Source: Elymus sibiricus (lineage: Eukaryota; Streptophyta; Magnoliopsida; Poales; Poaceae). From it: a stretch of DNA of 64,000 nt. The position numbers and the translations under genes are program-made. The stretch spans positions 303,676,509-303,740,508 of the forward strand of contig CM077671.1 of the NCBI GenBank assembly GCA_039707655.1, given 5' to 3'. Positions within the stretch are counted from its first letter, which is position 1. Every line of letters begins with the position of its first letter. This document shows positions 21,521 to 33,136 of this stretch, piece after piece. Under the pieces are notes generated by a model. That model did not search any database. It was not told the origin of the DNA and saw only the letters and a list, made by a program, of their open reading frames with translations.

Positions 21521-22732
21521 TTGGGGTGTGGGGCGCGACTTAGGCTGCCCTCCAGTGGTGGTCACTCTAGGGGCCCCAGAGGCCAGCGCGACAGTCTTCC
21601 CAGGCGAATCGCAGGAGACAAGCGCGGGGGAGAACCTGGAGCCCCCGACATCTCAAGCGTAGGGCGCCGGGGCCCTTCTTGTTATGGCAACAACAAGCGC
21701 CGGGGTGCCAACCCCCGGGGAAGCTCTCGCCCTGATGGACCAGAGCGCCTTGCTCAGGCGCGGGGCTCAGACCGATGCCCAGGACACGCTCGACCGGCTC
21801 GGGCAGACTTCCGAGGTGCGCTCGACCTACTCAGGGCCGATTTTCGAGACGCGGAGGCACGCCTCTCCGCCGAGCGCTTGAGGCTCGCCGCGGCGTGGCG
21901 TCAACTTGACGCCGACCTTGGGGAGGCTTGTAGTAGGGCCGAGGCCACCCTTGCGGAGGGCAAGACGGAGGTCGCCGAGGTGAGGGCCGCTTGCGATAGC
22001 GCTCTTGCCGAGAAAATGACGCTAGCCAAGCGCTTCAAGGAAGCGGAAGCCAACCTGAAGGCGCTTCGGGAACAAGCCGCGCAAGCGCAACAACTCCAGC
22101 TGCGGGAAGAAGACGTCAAGGCCGGCGAGGCGAGGCTCGCAGATCGTGACTCTGAGCTTGCGAAGGTGACGGCCGAGCAGGCCACGGAGCGCGGGCGCTT
22201 GGAGACGCTGCAACGCGAGGTGCCCGAGGCCCAAGAAGCTCACGCCAAGCAGGTCTCTGAGGCCAACGCCAAGTTGGACGCCCGGGAGAAGGAGGTTCAG
22301 GCCGCGGCTAAAGCGAGGGCGGCCTCAGACCATGCCGCGCTTTCCTCCATCGAGCATAGGGCCCACAAGGCCCTGGGTTTTTTTTGCAGGTTGAGTTTCG
22401 AGACTCCTCTCGTCCCCCAGTGCGCCGGCTACGCCGAACTATCCTCCATGCTCGTGAGGGAACTTGAGGGCGGGGCCCAGGAGGTGGACGGCATCCTCTA
22501 GGAGGAAAGCCACGATGTCTTCTCCGTGGCGGTGACCCGCGTCTTCATCCATCTCCTCCTTCGCGATCCCGACTTCAAATTCGACGAGGTGACGGGCCCC
22601 GTACCCGAAGAATCTCGCGGTGACCTGGCGGTGGATGTGGGGGGCCACATGAGCGCGCTACTTGAGAAGTTCTTCTGCAACGACGGCGGCAAAGAGTCTA
22701 GCGGCGAGCCTCCTTCTACCGTCCTGCAATAA
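21521..22732 (+). pseudogene. Antisense coiled-coil ORF of element F
   Basis: Plus-strand frame inside a minus-strand element. It is open from 21521 to a TAG at 22499-22501 and continues in the same frame to a TAA at 22730-22732. The first 90 residues are low complexity. Residues about 100-285 are strongly heptad-like (EVRAACDSALAEKMTLAKRF, KVTAEQATERGRLETLQREV), a long coiled coil. The C-terminal part reads RVFIHLLLRDPDFKFDEVTG. In grasses, such tails follow the PF04195 domain seen in J's antisense ORF, so this may be the rear half of the same kind of gene with its front lost or shifted. Function unknown. Confidence 0.6.
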
Positions 22733-22858
22733 ATTGAATCCGTCTCTAGGAGGCATAAGATGATAGTTTAAATTGTGGGGAATATTTCGAAATTTGTAGT
22801 AACTGTTTGTGATCTGTGACTTCCCTTCCTTGGCTTGGTTTTTCTCTTGCTTGCCTTT

Positions 22859-23354
22859 GTGCTCTGTGTCGGTAGGGCCCAGCCCCGCGCGTACCTCAGC
22901 CATTGCTGGAACGCCAGGTCGCGATGCCTGAACTGAACCAGGAGGTGTGGGGCTACGGGCGCTAGTGAAGTATCCTGAGGCACGATGCTCAAGAGCTCCA
23001 CTTGACGCGCAAGCGACCCGCTCGAGAGTCCTCGTGCTTTGCGTCTGCAGGGCCCAGCCCCGTGCATACCTCAGCCGTCGCTGGAATGCCAGGTCGTGAT
23101 GCCTGAGCTGAACCAGGAGGTGAGGGGCTACGGGCGCTAGTGAAGGTTCCCGAGATGCGATGCTCAAGAACCCCCCCCCCCCTTGATGCACAAGCGACCC
23201 GCTCGAGAGTCATCGTGCTCTGCGTCGGCTGGGCCCAGCCCCGCGCGTACCTCAGCCGTCGCTGGAACGCTAGGTCGCGATGCCTGAACCGAACCAGTAG
23301 GTGAGGGGCTATGGGCGCTAGTGAAGGTTCCTGAGGCGCGATGCTCAAGAACCC
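22859..23354. repeat. Tandem repeat of about 180 bp in F, copies 1-3
   Basis: Copies begin at about 22859, 23034 and 23215 (spacing 175 and 181) and share gggcccagccccg, tacctcagcc, atgcctgaa and gggctacgggcgctagtgaa blocks. Copy 3 is split by L and finishes at 37626-37669. This repeat lies between gag and the 3' LTR, where Tat-lineage elements are known to carry tandem repeats. Confidence 0.88.
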
Positions 23355-24174
23355 TGTGACGCCCCCAATTTCGACCTTACACTAAACATACAGGCAATGC
23401 GTACGACCAAGATTAGGGACTCACTGATCAATATCACAACACAACACTAGACACCAATTAAAGTCATACAGCTTCATATTACAAGCCAGGGGCCTCGAGG
23501 GCTCGAATACAAAGCTCGACAAGCACGAGTCAGCGGAAGCAAATAATATCTGAGTACAGACATAACTTAAACAAGTTTTGCCTTAAGAAGTCTAGCACAA
23601 ACATAACAACGGATCGAACGAGGCGAGGCCTCCTGCCAGGGAACCTCCTATCCTACTGCTGGTCGGGGGCTGCCTCCACGTAGTAGTAGGCTCCTGCGGT
23701 GGTGTAGTAGTCGTCTCCGGTGTACTCCATCTCCTGGGCTCCATCGTCTGAACGCAGAATCGTATCGAGGGGGAAAGAGAAAGCAAAGCAGCGGTGAGTA
23801 CTCATCCAAAGTACTCGCAAGACTGACATCAGAACTATGCTAAGTATGCATCAGTATCAAGGAATGGGGTTATATCTGGGCTGACTGCAGAAAGCAAGAA
23901 TAGGGCGAAGGCCTAATCCTATCGAAGACTAGCATCTTCAGCATCTTGCAGCATTAGAAGAGAGTAGACTCGTATCTCATATATAGCAATATTATTGTAG
24001 CAAATTTTTATAAGTATACACGCCTAGAGATTCTTCCTCGACTCCCTGCGAGGAAGCAATCCCGGACCCAACATTCATTTCAATTTTTAAGTCACAATTA
24101 TAGTTGTAGTAGGTCAAGGTACAACTCCAAGTTGTCCTGTTACCGTGGACACGGCTATTCGAATAGTTGAATTC
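23355..24174. repeat. Left part of solo LTR L
   Basis: 820 bp from TGTGACGCC to the BARE/Angela insertion. No ORF of note. Confidence 0.8.
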
Positions 24175-25949
24175 TGTTGGAAATATGCCCTAGAGGCAAT
24201 AATAAATTAGTTATTATCACATTTCTTTGTTCATGATAAATCGTTTATTATCCATGCTATAATTGTATCGATCGCAAACTCAGATACATGTGTGGATACA
24301 TAGACAACAAAGTGTCCCTAGTAAGCCTCTACTAGACTAGCTCGTTGATCAAAGATAGTCAAGGTTTCCTAGCCATAGACATGAGATGTCATTTGATAAT
24401 GGGATAGCATCATTAGGAGAATGATGTGATGGACAAGACCCAAACTATGAACGTAGCATATGATCGTGTCAGTTTATTGCTATTGTTTTTTGCATGTCAA
24501 GTATGTGTTCCTATGACCATGAGATCATATAACTCGCTGACACCGGAGGAGTACCTTGTGTGTATCAAACATCACAACGTAACTGCGTGGCTATAAAGAT
24601 GCTCTACAGGTATCTCCGAGGGTGTTTGTTGAGTTGGCATGGATCAAGACTGGGATTTGTTACTCCGTGTGACAGAGAGGTATCTCAGGGCCCACTCGGT
24701 AATACAACATCACAATGAGCCTTGCAAGCAAAGTGACTAAAGTGTTAGCCACGGGATCTTGTATTACGGAACGAGTAAAGAGACTTGCCGGTAACGATAT
24801 TGAACTAGGTATGGAGATACCGACAATCGAATCTCGGGCAAGTAACATACCGATGAACAAAGGGAATAGCGTACGGGATTAACTGAATCCTTGACATAGA
24901 GGTTCAACCGATAAAGATCTTCGTAGAATATGTAGGAACCAATATGGGCATCCAAGTTCCGCTATTGGTTATTGACCGTAGAGGTGTCTCGGTCATGTCT
25001 ACATAGTTCTCGAACCCGCAGGGTCTGCACACTTAACGTTCGGTGACGTTTCGGTATTATTGAGTTATGTATGTTGGTGACCGAAGGTTGTCCGGAGTCT
25101 CGGATGAGATCCCGGACATCACTAGGAGCTCCGGAATGGTCCGGAGGTAAAGATTTATATATGGGAAGTCATATTTTGGCTACCGGAAAAGTTTCGGGTT
25201 TTTCCGGTATTGTACCGGGAAGCTTCTAGAAGGTTCCGGAAACTTTTGGAGAAGTCCGGAAGTCCACCAAGGGTTCCACCACGTCCCAAGGGTTTGCATG
25301 GGATGAGGGGAGGCGCCCTGGCCTTATTGGGCCAGGCGCACAAGTCCCTCAAGGCCCATGTGGCTTGGGAGAGGTGGAAAGTCCACCTGTTTATGGTAAG
25401 GGAGGGAATTGGACTTGGAGTCCAACCCCTCCCCCTAGGGCTTGGAGGGGCTGATCTCCACGCCCCTCCACCTATATATAGAGGGGAGGGGGCGCCCCAA
25501 GAGCACACATGAAGCCCTTGGCACCCCTCTCTCTCCCTAGATCGTTTTCTCCTCCGTTCGCGGTTTCGGTAGCGCTAGGCGTAGCCCTGCCGGGATAGCA
25601 CCACCACCACCGCCACCACGCCGTCGTATTGCCGGAGAACCCATCTACCTCTCCGCCCCCTCTTGCTGGATCAAGAAGGCGGAGATCGTCATCGAGCTGT
25701 ACGTGTGCTGAACGCGGAGGTGCCGTTCGTTCGGCGCTAGATCGGAAGGACCGTGATCGGATCGCGGGACGGCTAGCGATTTGGATCGCGAAGACGTTCG
25801 ACTACATCAACCGCATTTCTCAATGCTTCCCGCTTAGCGATCTACAAGGGTATGTAGATCCACTCTCCCTCTGGTAGATGCTCATCACCATGGATAGGTC
25901 TTGCGTGTGCGTAGGAAAATTTTTGTTTCCCATGCAACGTTCCCCAACA
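24175..25949 (+). repeat. 5' LTR of BARE/Angela
   Basis: 1775 bp. TATA box tatatata at 25473-25480. Differs from the 3' LTR by scattered substitutions and by lacking an insertion of about 11 bases present near 32215. Confidence 0.95.
25473..25480 (+). promoter_or_regulatory. TATA box of BARE/Angela 5' LTR
   Basis: tatatata between cgcccctccacc and gaggggaggg, also at 32264-32271 in the 3' LTR. Confidence 0.7.
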
Positions 25950-25950
25950 G

Positions 25951-25967
25951 TGGCATCATGAGCTAGG
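25951..25967 (+). other. Primer-binding site of BARE/Angela
   Basis: tggcatcatgagctagg, a degenerate form of the initiator tRNA-Met type site (TGGTATCAGAGC) one base after the LTR. Confidence 0.7.
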
Positions 25968-27250
25968 TCTATGTGTAGATGAGATCATGAGTAGAACGCA
26001 AAGGAGTTTGTGGGTGTTGATGCTCAGATTTCTTCCTCCCTTGGTCTTTTCTTGATTCAGCGGTATTGTGGGATGAAGCGGCCCAGACCAACATTACTCG
26101 TACGCTTACGAGAGACCGGTTCCATCAACTGACATGTAACTTCGTTGCATAAAGATGGCTGGCGGGTGTCTGTCTCTCCTACTTTAGTTGGATCGGATTC
26201 GACAAAGGCGGTCCTTGAGAAGGTTGAATAGAAATTTGTGTATCACCGTTGTGGTTTTTGCGTAGGTACGAATCGTTCTTGCTAGATACCCGTAGCAGCC
26301 ACATAAAACATGCAACAACAATTAGAGGATGTCTAACTTGTTTTTGCAGGGTATGTTGTGATGTGATACGGCCAATTACATGATGAGATATATGTGATGT
26401 ATGAGATGATCGTGTTTTGTATAGATTATCACGACTTGCATGTCGATGAGTACGGCAACTGGCAGGAGCCATAGGGTTGTCTTTAATTTATTTTCGCCAT
26501 TTTTGCTTTACTTTATCGCTATGAGTTAGCAATAGTTGTAGAAGCAATAGTTGGCGCGACAACCTCATGGCGACACATTGATGGAGATCAAGATGATGGA
26601 GATCATGGTGTCATGCCGGTGATGATGGAGATCATGCCGGTGCTTTGGAGATGGAGATCAAAAGCACAAGATCATGGCCATATCATGTCACTTATGATTT
26701 GCATGTGATGTTAATCCTTTTATGCATCTTATTTTGCTTAGGACGACGGTAGCATTATAAGGTGATCCCTCACTAAAATTTCAAGATAAAATTGTGTTCT
26801 CCCCGAGTGTGCACCATTGCGAAAGTTCGTCGTTTCGAGACACCACATGATGATCGGGTGTGATAGACTCTACGTTCACATACAACGGGTGCAAGCCAGT
26901 GTTGCACGTGCGGAACACTCGGGTTAAACTTGATGAGCCTATCATGTACAGACATGGCCTCGGAACACAAGAGACCGAAAGGTCGAACATGAGTCATATA
27001 GTAGATATGATCAACATGGAGATGTTCACCATTGAAACCACCTCATCTCACGTGATGATCGGACTTGGGTTGGTGAATTTGGATCATGTAACACTCGGAT
27101 GACCGGAGGGATGTCAATTTGAGTGGGAGTTCGTTAGTAATATGATTAACTAAACTCATTATCATCAACATAGTCAAAATGTCTTTGCAAATTATGTTGT
27201 AGATCAATAGCTCGCGTTGTAGCTCCCCTATTTTTTTATACGTTCCTAGA
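25968..27250 (+). other. Untranslated leader of BARE/Angela
   Basis: About 1.3 kb without a credible ORF, as expected for the long leader of this family. Has a short run of repeated atggagatcatg-type words at 26580-26660. Confidence 0.7.
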
Positions 27251-27255
27251 GAAAT

Positions 27256-27996
27256 TATAGTTGAAAGATGATAGTAGCAATAATGCGGACTGGGTCCATA
27301 ATCTGAGGATTGTCCTCATTGCTGCACAGAAGGCTTATGTCCTTAATGCACCGGTCGGTGCGCCACCCCCTCAAGCGTCGTCTGTAGATGTTGTGAACAT
27401 CTGACAGGCACGTTCTGATGACTACTTGATAGTTCAGTGCGTCATGCATTACGGCTTAGAATTGAGGCTCCAAAACGTTTTGAACGTCACGGAACATATG
27501 AGATGTTGTAAGAGCTCAAATTGGGATTTCAGGCTCGTGCCCGTGTTGAGAGGTATGAGACCTCCAACAAGATTCTTTGCCTGCAAGATGAAGGAGAATA
27601 GCTCAATCGGTGAGCATGTGCTTAGATTGTCTGGGTGCTACAATCACTTGAATCGAGTGGGAGTTGATCTTCCAGATAAGATAGTGATTGATATAGTTCT
27701 CCAAGTCACTGCCACAAAGCTACTAGAGCTTCATGATGAACTATGAAATGCCAGGGATGGAAATAATGATCCCCGAGCTATTCGTGATGTTTGACACCGC
27801 GAGGGTAGAAATCAAGAAGGAGCATCAAGTGTTGATTGGTAGTAAAACCACTAGTTTCGAGAGGGGCAAGGGCAAGGAGGGAAACTTCATGGATGGCAAG
27901 CCAGTTGCTGCTCCAGTAAAGAAACCCAAGGTTGAACCCAAACCCGAGACTAAGTGCTTCTATTATGAGGAGAACGGTCACTGAAGCGGAACTGCC
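27256..27996 (+). pseudogene. BARE/Angela gag, degenerate
   Basis: Would encode the capsid protein. Fragments in different frames remain: SSIGEHVLRLSGCYNHLNRV around 27600-27660 and a zinc-knuckle remnant CFYYEENGH at 27955-27981 in which the second Cys has become Tyr; the base that should complete the following Trp codon is missing, giving TGA. Several stops and frameshifts precede it, so no product is expected. Confidence 0.85.
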
Positions 27997-28370
27997 CTAG
28001 ATACTTGGTAGATAAGAAGGCTGGCAACGTCAACAGAAGTATATTTGATATACGTTTTATGCATGTGTACCTTGCTAGTACTCCTAGTAGCACCTGGGTA
28101 TTAGATACCGGTTCAGTTGCTAAACGTTGGTAACTCGAAATAAAAGCTACGGAATGAACGGAGACTAGCTAAGGGCGAGGTGACGATGTGTGTTGGAAGT
28201 GTTTCGAAGGTTGATGTGATCACCATCGCACGCTCTCTCTACCTTCGGGATTAGTGATGAACCTAAATAAATGTTATTTGGTGTTTGCGTTGAGCATGAA
28301 CGTGATTAGATCGTGTTTATTGCAATACGGTTATTCATTTAAGTTAGAGAATAATGGTTATTCCGTTTAA

Positions 28371-29110
28371 ATGAATAAAACCTTCAATGGTCATGCACCC
28401 AATGAGAATGGTTTATTGAATCTCGATCGTAGTAATACACATGTTCATAATATTGATGCCAAAAGATGCAAAGTTAATAATGATAGTACCACATACTTGT
28501 GGCACTGCCGCCAAGGTCATATTGGTGTAAAGCGCATGAAGAAACTCCATGCTGATGGATCTTTTGACTCACTCGATTTTGAATCGGTTGAGACATGCGG
28601 ACCATGCCTCATGGGCAAGATGACTAAGACCCCGTTTTCCGGTATGATGGAGCGGGCAAGTGACTTGTTGGAAATGATACATGTTGATGTATGCGGTCCA
28701 ATGAGTGTTGAAGCGTGCGGTGGATATCATTATTTCTTACCTTCACTTATGATTTGAGTAGATATAGGTATATTTACTTAATGAAACACAAGTCTGAAAC
28801 GTTTGAAAAAGTTCAAGCAATTTCAGAGTGAAGTTGAAGATCATCGTGACAAGAAGATAAAATGTCTACGATATGATCGTGGAGGTAAATATCTGAGTTA
28901 CGAGTTTGGTATGCAACTTAAGACAATGTGGAAATTGTTTCACAACTCACGCCACCTGGAACACCATAGTGTGATGGTGTGTCCGAACGTCGTAGTCGTG
29001 CTCTATTGGATATGGTGCGTACTATGATGTCTCTTATCGATTTGCCACTATCGTTTTGTGGTTATGCATTAGAGACAGCTACATTCACTTTAAAATAGGG
29101 CACCATCAAA
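28371..29110 (+). pseudogene. BARE/Angela GAG-pre-integrase and integrase, degenerate
   Basis: Would encode the zinc-binding N-terminal part and catalytic core of integrase. Readable parts: LWHCRQGHIGVKRMKKLH and CGPCLMGKMTKTPFSG (the H-H-C-C zinc site, 28497-28640), and IHVDVCGPMSVEACGG (first catalytic Asp). After a frameshift at about 28757, RYDRGGKYLSYEFGMQ (28868-28915) keeps the second Asp but has Lys for the usual Glu. Multiple frameshifts follow. Confidence 0.88.
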
Positions 29111-29120
29111 ATCCGTTGAG

Positions 29121-30090
29121 ATGACACCGTATGAATTTTGGTTTGGCAGAAACCTAAGCTGTCATTTCTCAGAGTTTGGGAATGCGACGCTTATGTCTGA
29201 TAAGCTCGAACCCAAAGCGGAAAAGTGCATCTTCATAAGATACCCTAAGGAAACAGTTGGGTATACCTTCTATCTCAGATCCGAGGGCAAAGTGTTTGTT
29301 GCTAAAATGGGTCCTTTCTCGAGAAAGAGTTTCTCTCGAAAGAATTGAGTGGGAGGAAGATAGAACTTGATGAGGTTGTTGAACCTTTGTTTCAATCAGA
29401 GAGTAGCGCGGCGCAAAAAGTTGTTTCTGTGGAGCCTACGTTAGTTGAAGAGGAAGTTAATGATGATGATCATGAAGCTTCGGATCAAGTTACTATCGAA
29501 CCTCGTAGGTCGACAAGGACGCGTACTGCTCCTGAGTGGTACGACAACCCTGTCTTAGAAGTCATGTTGTTGGACAACGATGAACCTACGAGCTATGGAG
29601 AAGCGATGATGGGCCCGGATTCCGAGAAATGGTTAGAGGCCATGAAATCCGAGATGGGATCCATGTATGAAAACAAAGTATGGGCTTTGGAAGTATTACC
29701 TGAAGGGCGAAAGGCCATTCAGAACAAATGGATCTTTAAGAAGAAGACGGACGCAGACGGTAATGTCACCGTCTATAAAGCTCGACTTGTGGCAAAGGGT
29801 TTTTCACAAGTTCAAGGAGTTGACTACGATGAGACTTTTTCACCCGTAGCGATGCTAAAGTCTATTGGAATTATGTTAGCAGTTGCTGCATTTTTCGATT
29901 ATGAAATCTGGTAGATGGATGTCAAAACATCGTTTCCTTAATGGTTTCCTTGAGGAAAAGTTGTATGTGATACAACCGGAAGGTTTTGTCAGTCCTAAGG
30001 ATGCTAAATTGTATGCAAGCTCCAGCAATCCTTCTATGGACTGGAGCAAGCATCTCGGAGTTGGAATATACGCTTTGATGAGGTGATCAA
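29121..30090 (+). pseudogene. BARE/Angela reverse transcriptase, 5' half, degenerate
   Basis: Linker and RVT_2 domain. 29345-29914 is open and includes KKKTDADGNVTVYKARLVAK and GVDYDETFSPVAMLKSI. A TAG at 29912-29914 replaces a Gln codon before MDVKTSF, and a one-base insertion follows. NGFLEEKLYVIQPEGFV is still readable to about 29990. The active-site YVDD region cannot be found between 30090 and 30350, so an internal deletion is likely. Confidence 0.88.
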
Positions 30091-30319
30091 AGTTTTTGGG
30101 TCTATACAAAGTTTATGAGAAACTTGTATTTACAATAAAGTGAGTGGGAGCACTATAGAATTTCTGATAAGTTGATCGGAAATGATGTAGAATTTTTGGA
30201 AAGCATAAAGGGTTGTTTGAAAGGAGTTTTTCAATGGAAAACTTGGAATGAAGCTACTTAAATATTGGGCATCAGGATCTATAGAGATAGATCAAGACGT
30301 CTGATAAGACTTTCAATGA

Positions 30320-30920
30320 GTACATACCTTGACAAGATTTTGGAAGAGTTCAAAATGGATCAGTCAAAGAAAGAGTTCTTGCCTGATTTGTAAGGTGTGG
30401 AGTTGAGCAAGACCCAAAGCTCGACCACGGCAGAAGAAAGAGAAAGTACGAAGGTCGTCCCCTATGCCTTATCCATAGGCTCTGTATAGTATGCCATGCT
30501 GTGTACCGCACCTGGTGTGTGCCTTGCCATGAATCTGTCAAGGGGTACAAGAGTGGTCCAGGAGGGGATCACTGGACAGCGGTCAAAATTATCCTTAGTA
30601 ACTAGAGGACTAAAGAAATGTTTCTCGATTATGGAGGTGATAAAGAGTTCGTCGTAAAGGGTTACGTCGATGCAAGCTTTCACACCAATCCGGATGACTC
30701 TGAGTAGCAATCCGGATACGTATAGTGGAGCAGCCATTTGGAATAGCTCCAAGTGGAGCGTGGTAGCATCTGCAGTATGACATATAGATTTGCAAAGAAC
30801 ACACGGATCTGAATGTTGCAGACCGTTGACTAAAAACCTCTCTCCCATACAAAACATGATCGAACCCCAGAACTCATTGGGTGTGAGATTCTTAACAATG
30901 TAAATCACATAGCGATGTTA
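30320..30920 (+). pseudogene. BARE/Angela RNase H end of pol, degenerate
   Basis: Remnants in shifting frames: GYVDASFHTNPDD (about 30660-30700, with the RNase H catalytic Asp), QSGYVYSGAAIWNSSKWS, and a terminal NSLGVRFLTM before the polypurine tract agcgcaagtgggagac at 30938-30953. Confidence 0.8.
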
Positions 30921-30953
30921 GCTACATTATTGACTCTAGCGCAAGTGGGAGAC

Positions 30954-32740
30954 TGTTGGAAATATGCCCTAGAGGCAATAATAAATTAGTTATTATCATA
31001 TTTCTTTGTTCATGATAAATCGTTTATTATCCATGCTATAATTGTATCGATCGAAAACTCAGATACATGTGTGGATACATAGACAACAAAGTGTCCCTAG
31101 TAAGCCTCTACTAGACTAGCTCGTTGATCAAAGATGGTCAAGGTTTCCTAGCCATAGACATGAGATGTCATTTGATAATGGGATCACATCATTAGGAGAA
31201 TGATGTGATGGACAAGACCCAAACTATGAACGTAGCATATGATCGTGTCAGTTTATTGCTATTGTTTTCTGCATGTCAAGTATGTGTTCCTATGACCATG
31301 AGATCATGTAACTCGCTGACACCGGAGGAGTACCTTGTGTGTATCAAACATCACAACGTAACTGGGTGACTATAAAGATGCTCTACAGGTATCTCCGAGG
31401 GTGTCTGTTGAGTTGGCATGGATCAAGACTGGGATTTGTTACTCCGTGTGACGGAGAGGTATCTCAGGGCCCACTCGGTAATACAACATCACAATGAGCC
31501 TTGCAAGCAAAGTGACTAAAGTGTTAGCCATGGGATCTTGTATTACAGAACGAGTAAAGAGACTTGCCGGTAACAAGATTGAACTAGGTATGGAGATACC
31601 AATGATCGAATCACGGGCAAGTAACATATCGATGAACAAAGGGAACAGCGCACAGGATTAACTGAATCCTTGACATAGAGGTTCAACCGATAAAGATCTT
31701 CATAGAATATGTAGGAACCAATATGGGCATCCAGGTCCCTCTATTGGTTATTGACCGTAGAGGTGTCTCGGTCATGTCTACATAGTTCTCGAACCCGCAG
31801 GGTCTGCACACTTAACGTTCGGTGACGTTTCGGTATTATTGAGTTATGTATGTTGGTGACCGAAGGTTGTTCGGAGTCCCGGATGAGATCCCGTACGTCA
31901 TGAGGAGCTCCGGAATGGTCCGGAGGTAAAGATTTATATATGGGAAGTCATATTTTGCCTAGCGGAAAAGTTTCAGGTATTTCCTGTATTGTACCGGGAA
32001 GCTTCTAGAAGGTTCCAGAAACTTCCGGAGAACTCTGGAAGTCCACCAAGGGATCCACCACGTCCCAAGGGTTTGCATGGGCTGAGGGGCGGCGCCCTGG
32101 CCTTATTGGGCCAGGCGCACAAGTCCCTCAAGGCCCATGTGGCTTGGGAGAGGTGGAAAGTCCACCTGTTTATGGAAAGGGAGGGAATTGGACTAGGAGT
32201 CCAACCCCTCCCCCTTGGCTGCGCCCTAGGGCTTGGAGGGGCTGATCTCCACGCCCCTCCACCTATATATAGAGGGGAGGGGGCGCCCCAAGAGCACAGA
32301 CGAAGCCCTTGGCGCCCCTCTCTCTCCCTAGATCGTTTTCTCCTCCGTTCGCGGTTTCGGTAGCGCTAGGCGTAGCCCTGCCAGGATAGCACCACCACCA
32401 CCGCCACCATGCTGTCGTGTTGCCAGAGAACTCATCTACCTCTTTGACCCCGCTTGCTGGATCAAGAAGGCGGAGATCGTCATCGAGCTGTACGTGTGCT
32501 GAACGCGGAGGTGTCGTCCGTTCGGCGCTAGATCGGAAGGACCGTGATCGGATCGCGGGACGGCTAGCGATTTGGATCGCGAAGACGTTCGACTACATCA
32601 ACCGCAATTCTCAACGCTTCCCGCTTAGCGATCTACAAGGGTATGTAGATCCACTCTCCCTCTCGTAGATGCTCATCACCATGGATAGATCTTGCGTGTG
32701 CGTAGGAAAATTTTTGTTTCCCATGCAACGTTCCCCAACA
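30954..32740 (+). repeat. 3' LTR of BARE/Angela
   Basis: 1787 bp, matching 24175-25949. Extra ttggctgcgcc-type segment at about 32213-32225. Confidence 0.95.
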
Positions 32741-32745
32741 AATTC

Positions 32746-33136
32746 ATCCCTGCAGGGGTACATCGCATTTCCAACATGCTTGATCACCTCCGGCCGGACA
32801 CACATTCCTAGGTCATGCCCGGCCTCGGGATATCAACACGTCGTCGCCCCACCTAGACTCAACAGAGAGGCCAGCCCGCCGGTCTAAATCCTAAGCACGC
32901 ATGGGTCATCGGCCCACTCACCCTTTGCACTCCTGCACGATGCGAGGGCGGCCGAGGTCAGTCCTAGAACACTCTAATCCAAGACCTGTGCCGTCCAGAC
33001 CACTCGGGCGCGCGCCGCTCCATTGCTAACGTCCGAATAGCTTCGGCTGATACAACGACGCTGAGTACCCATAACTTGTCCCACGTGAAGGTTTGGTGCG
33101 TAAAAGGTCCAAATCGACCAACTCAGATCAAATACC
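32746..33136. repeat. Middle part of solo LTR L
   Basis: 391 bp of L between BARE/Angela and M; no gene. Ends in atacc, the left target duplication of M. Confidence 0.8.

Larger units (their letters stand above)
24175..32740 (+). mobile_element. Copia element of the BARE-1/WIS/Angela family
   Basis: 8.57 kb with LTRs 24175-25949 and 30954-32740 starting TGTTGGAAATATGCCC and ending TTCCCCAACA, and a perfect 5-bp duplication aattc (24170-24174, 32741-32745). The interior has the long leader, gag, integrase, RT and RNase H in copia order, all degenerate and shortened. The LTR start is one of the best-known Triticeae repeat sequences, so the family call is firm. Confidence 0.96.

Noticed and set aside
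21459..21662. Short plus-strand frames just inside the left LTR of F as the missing PF04195 front half
   Set aside because: I could not find the HPFVRG-type motif in any frame there.
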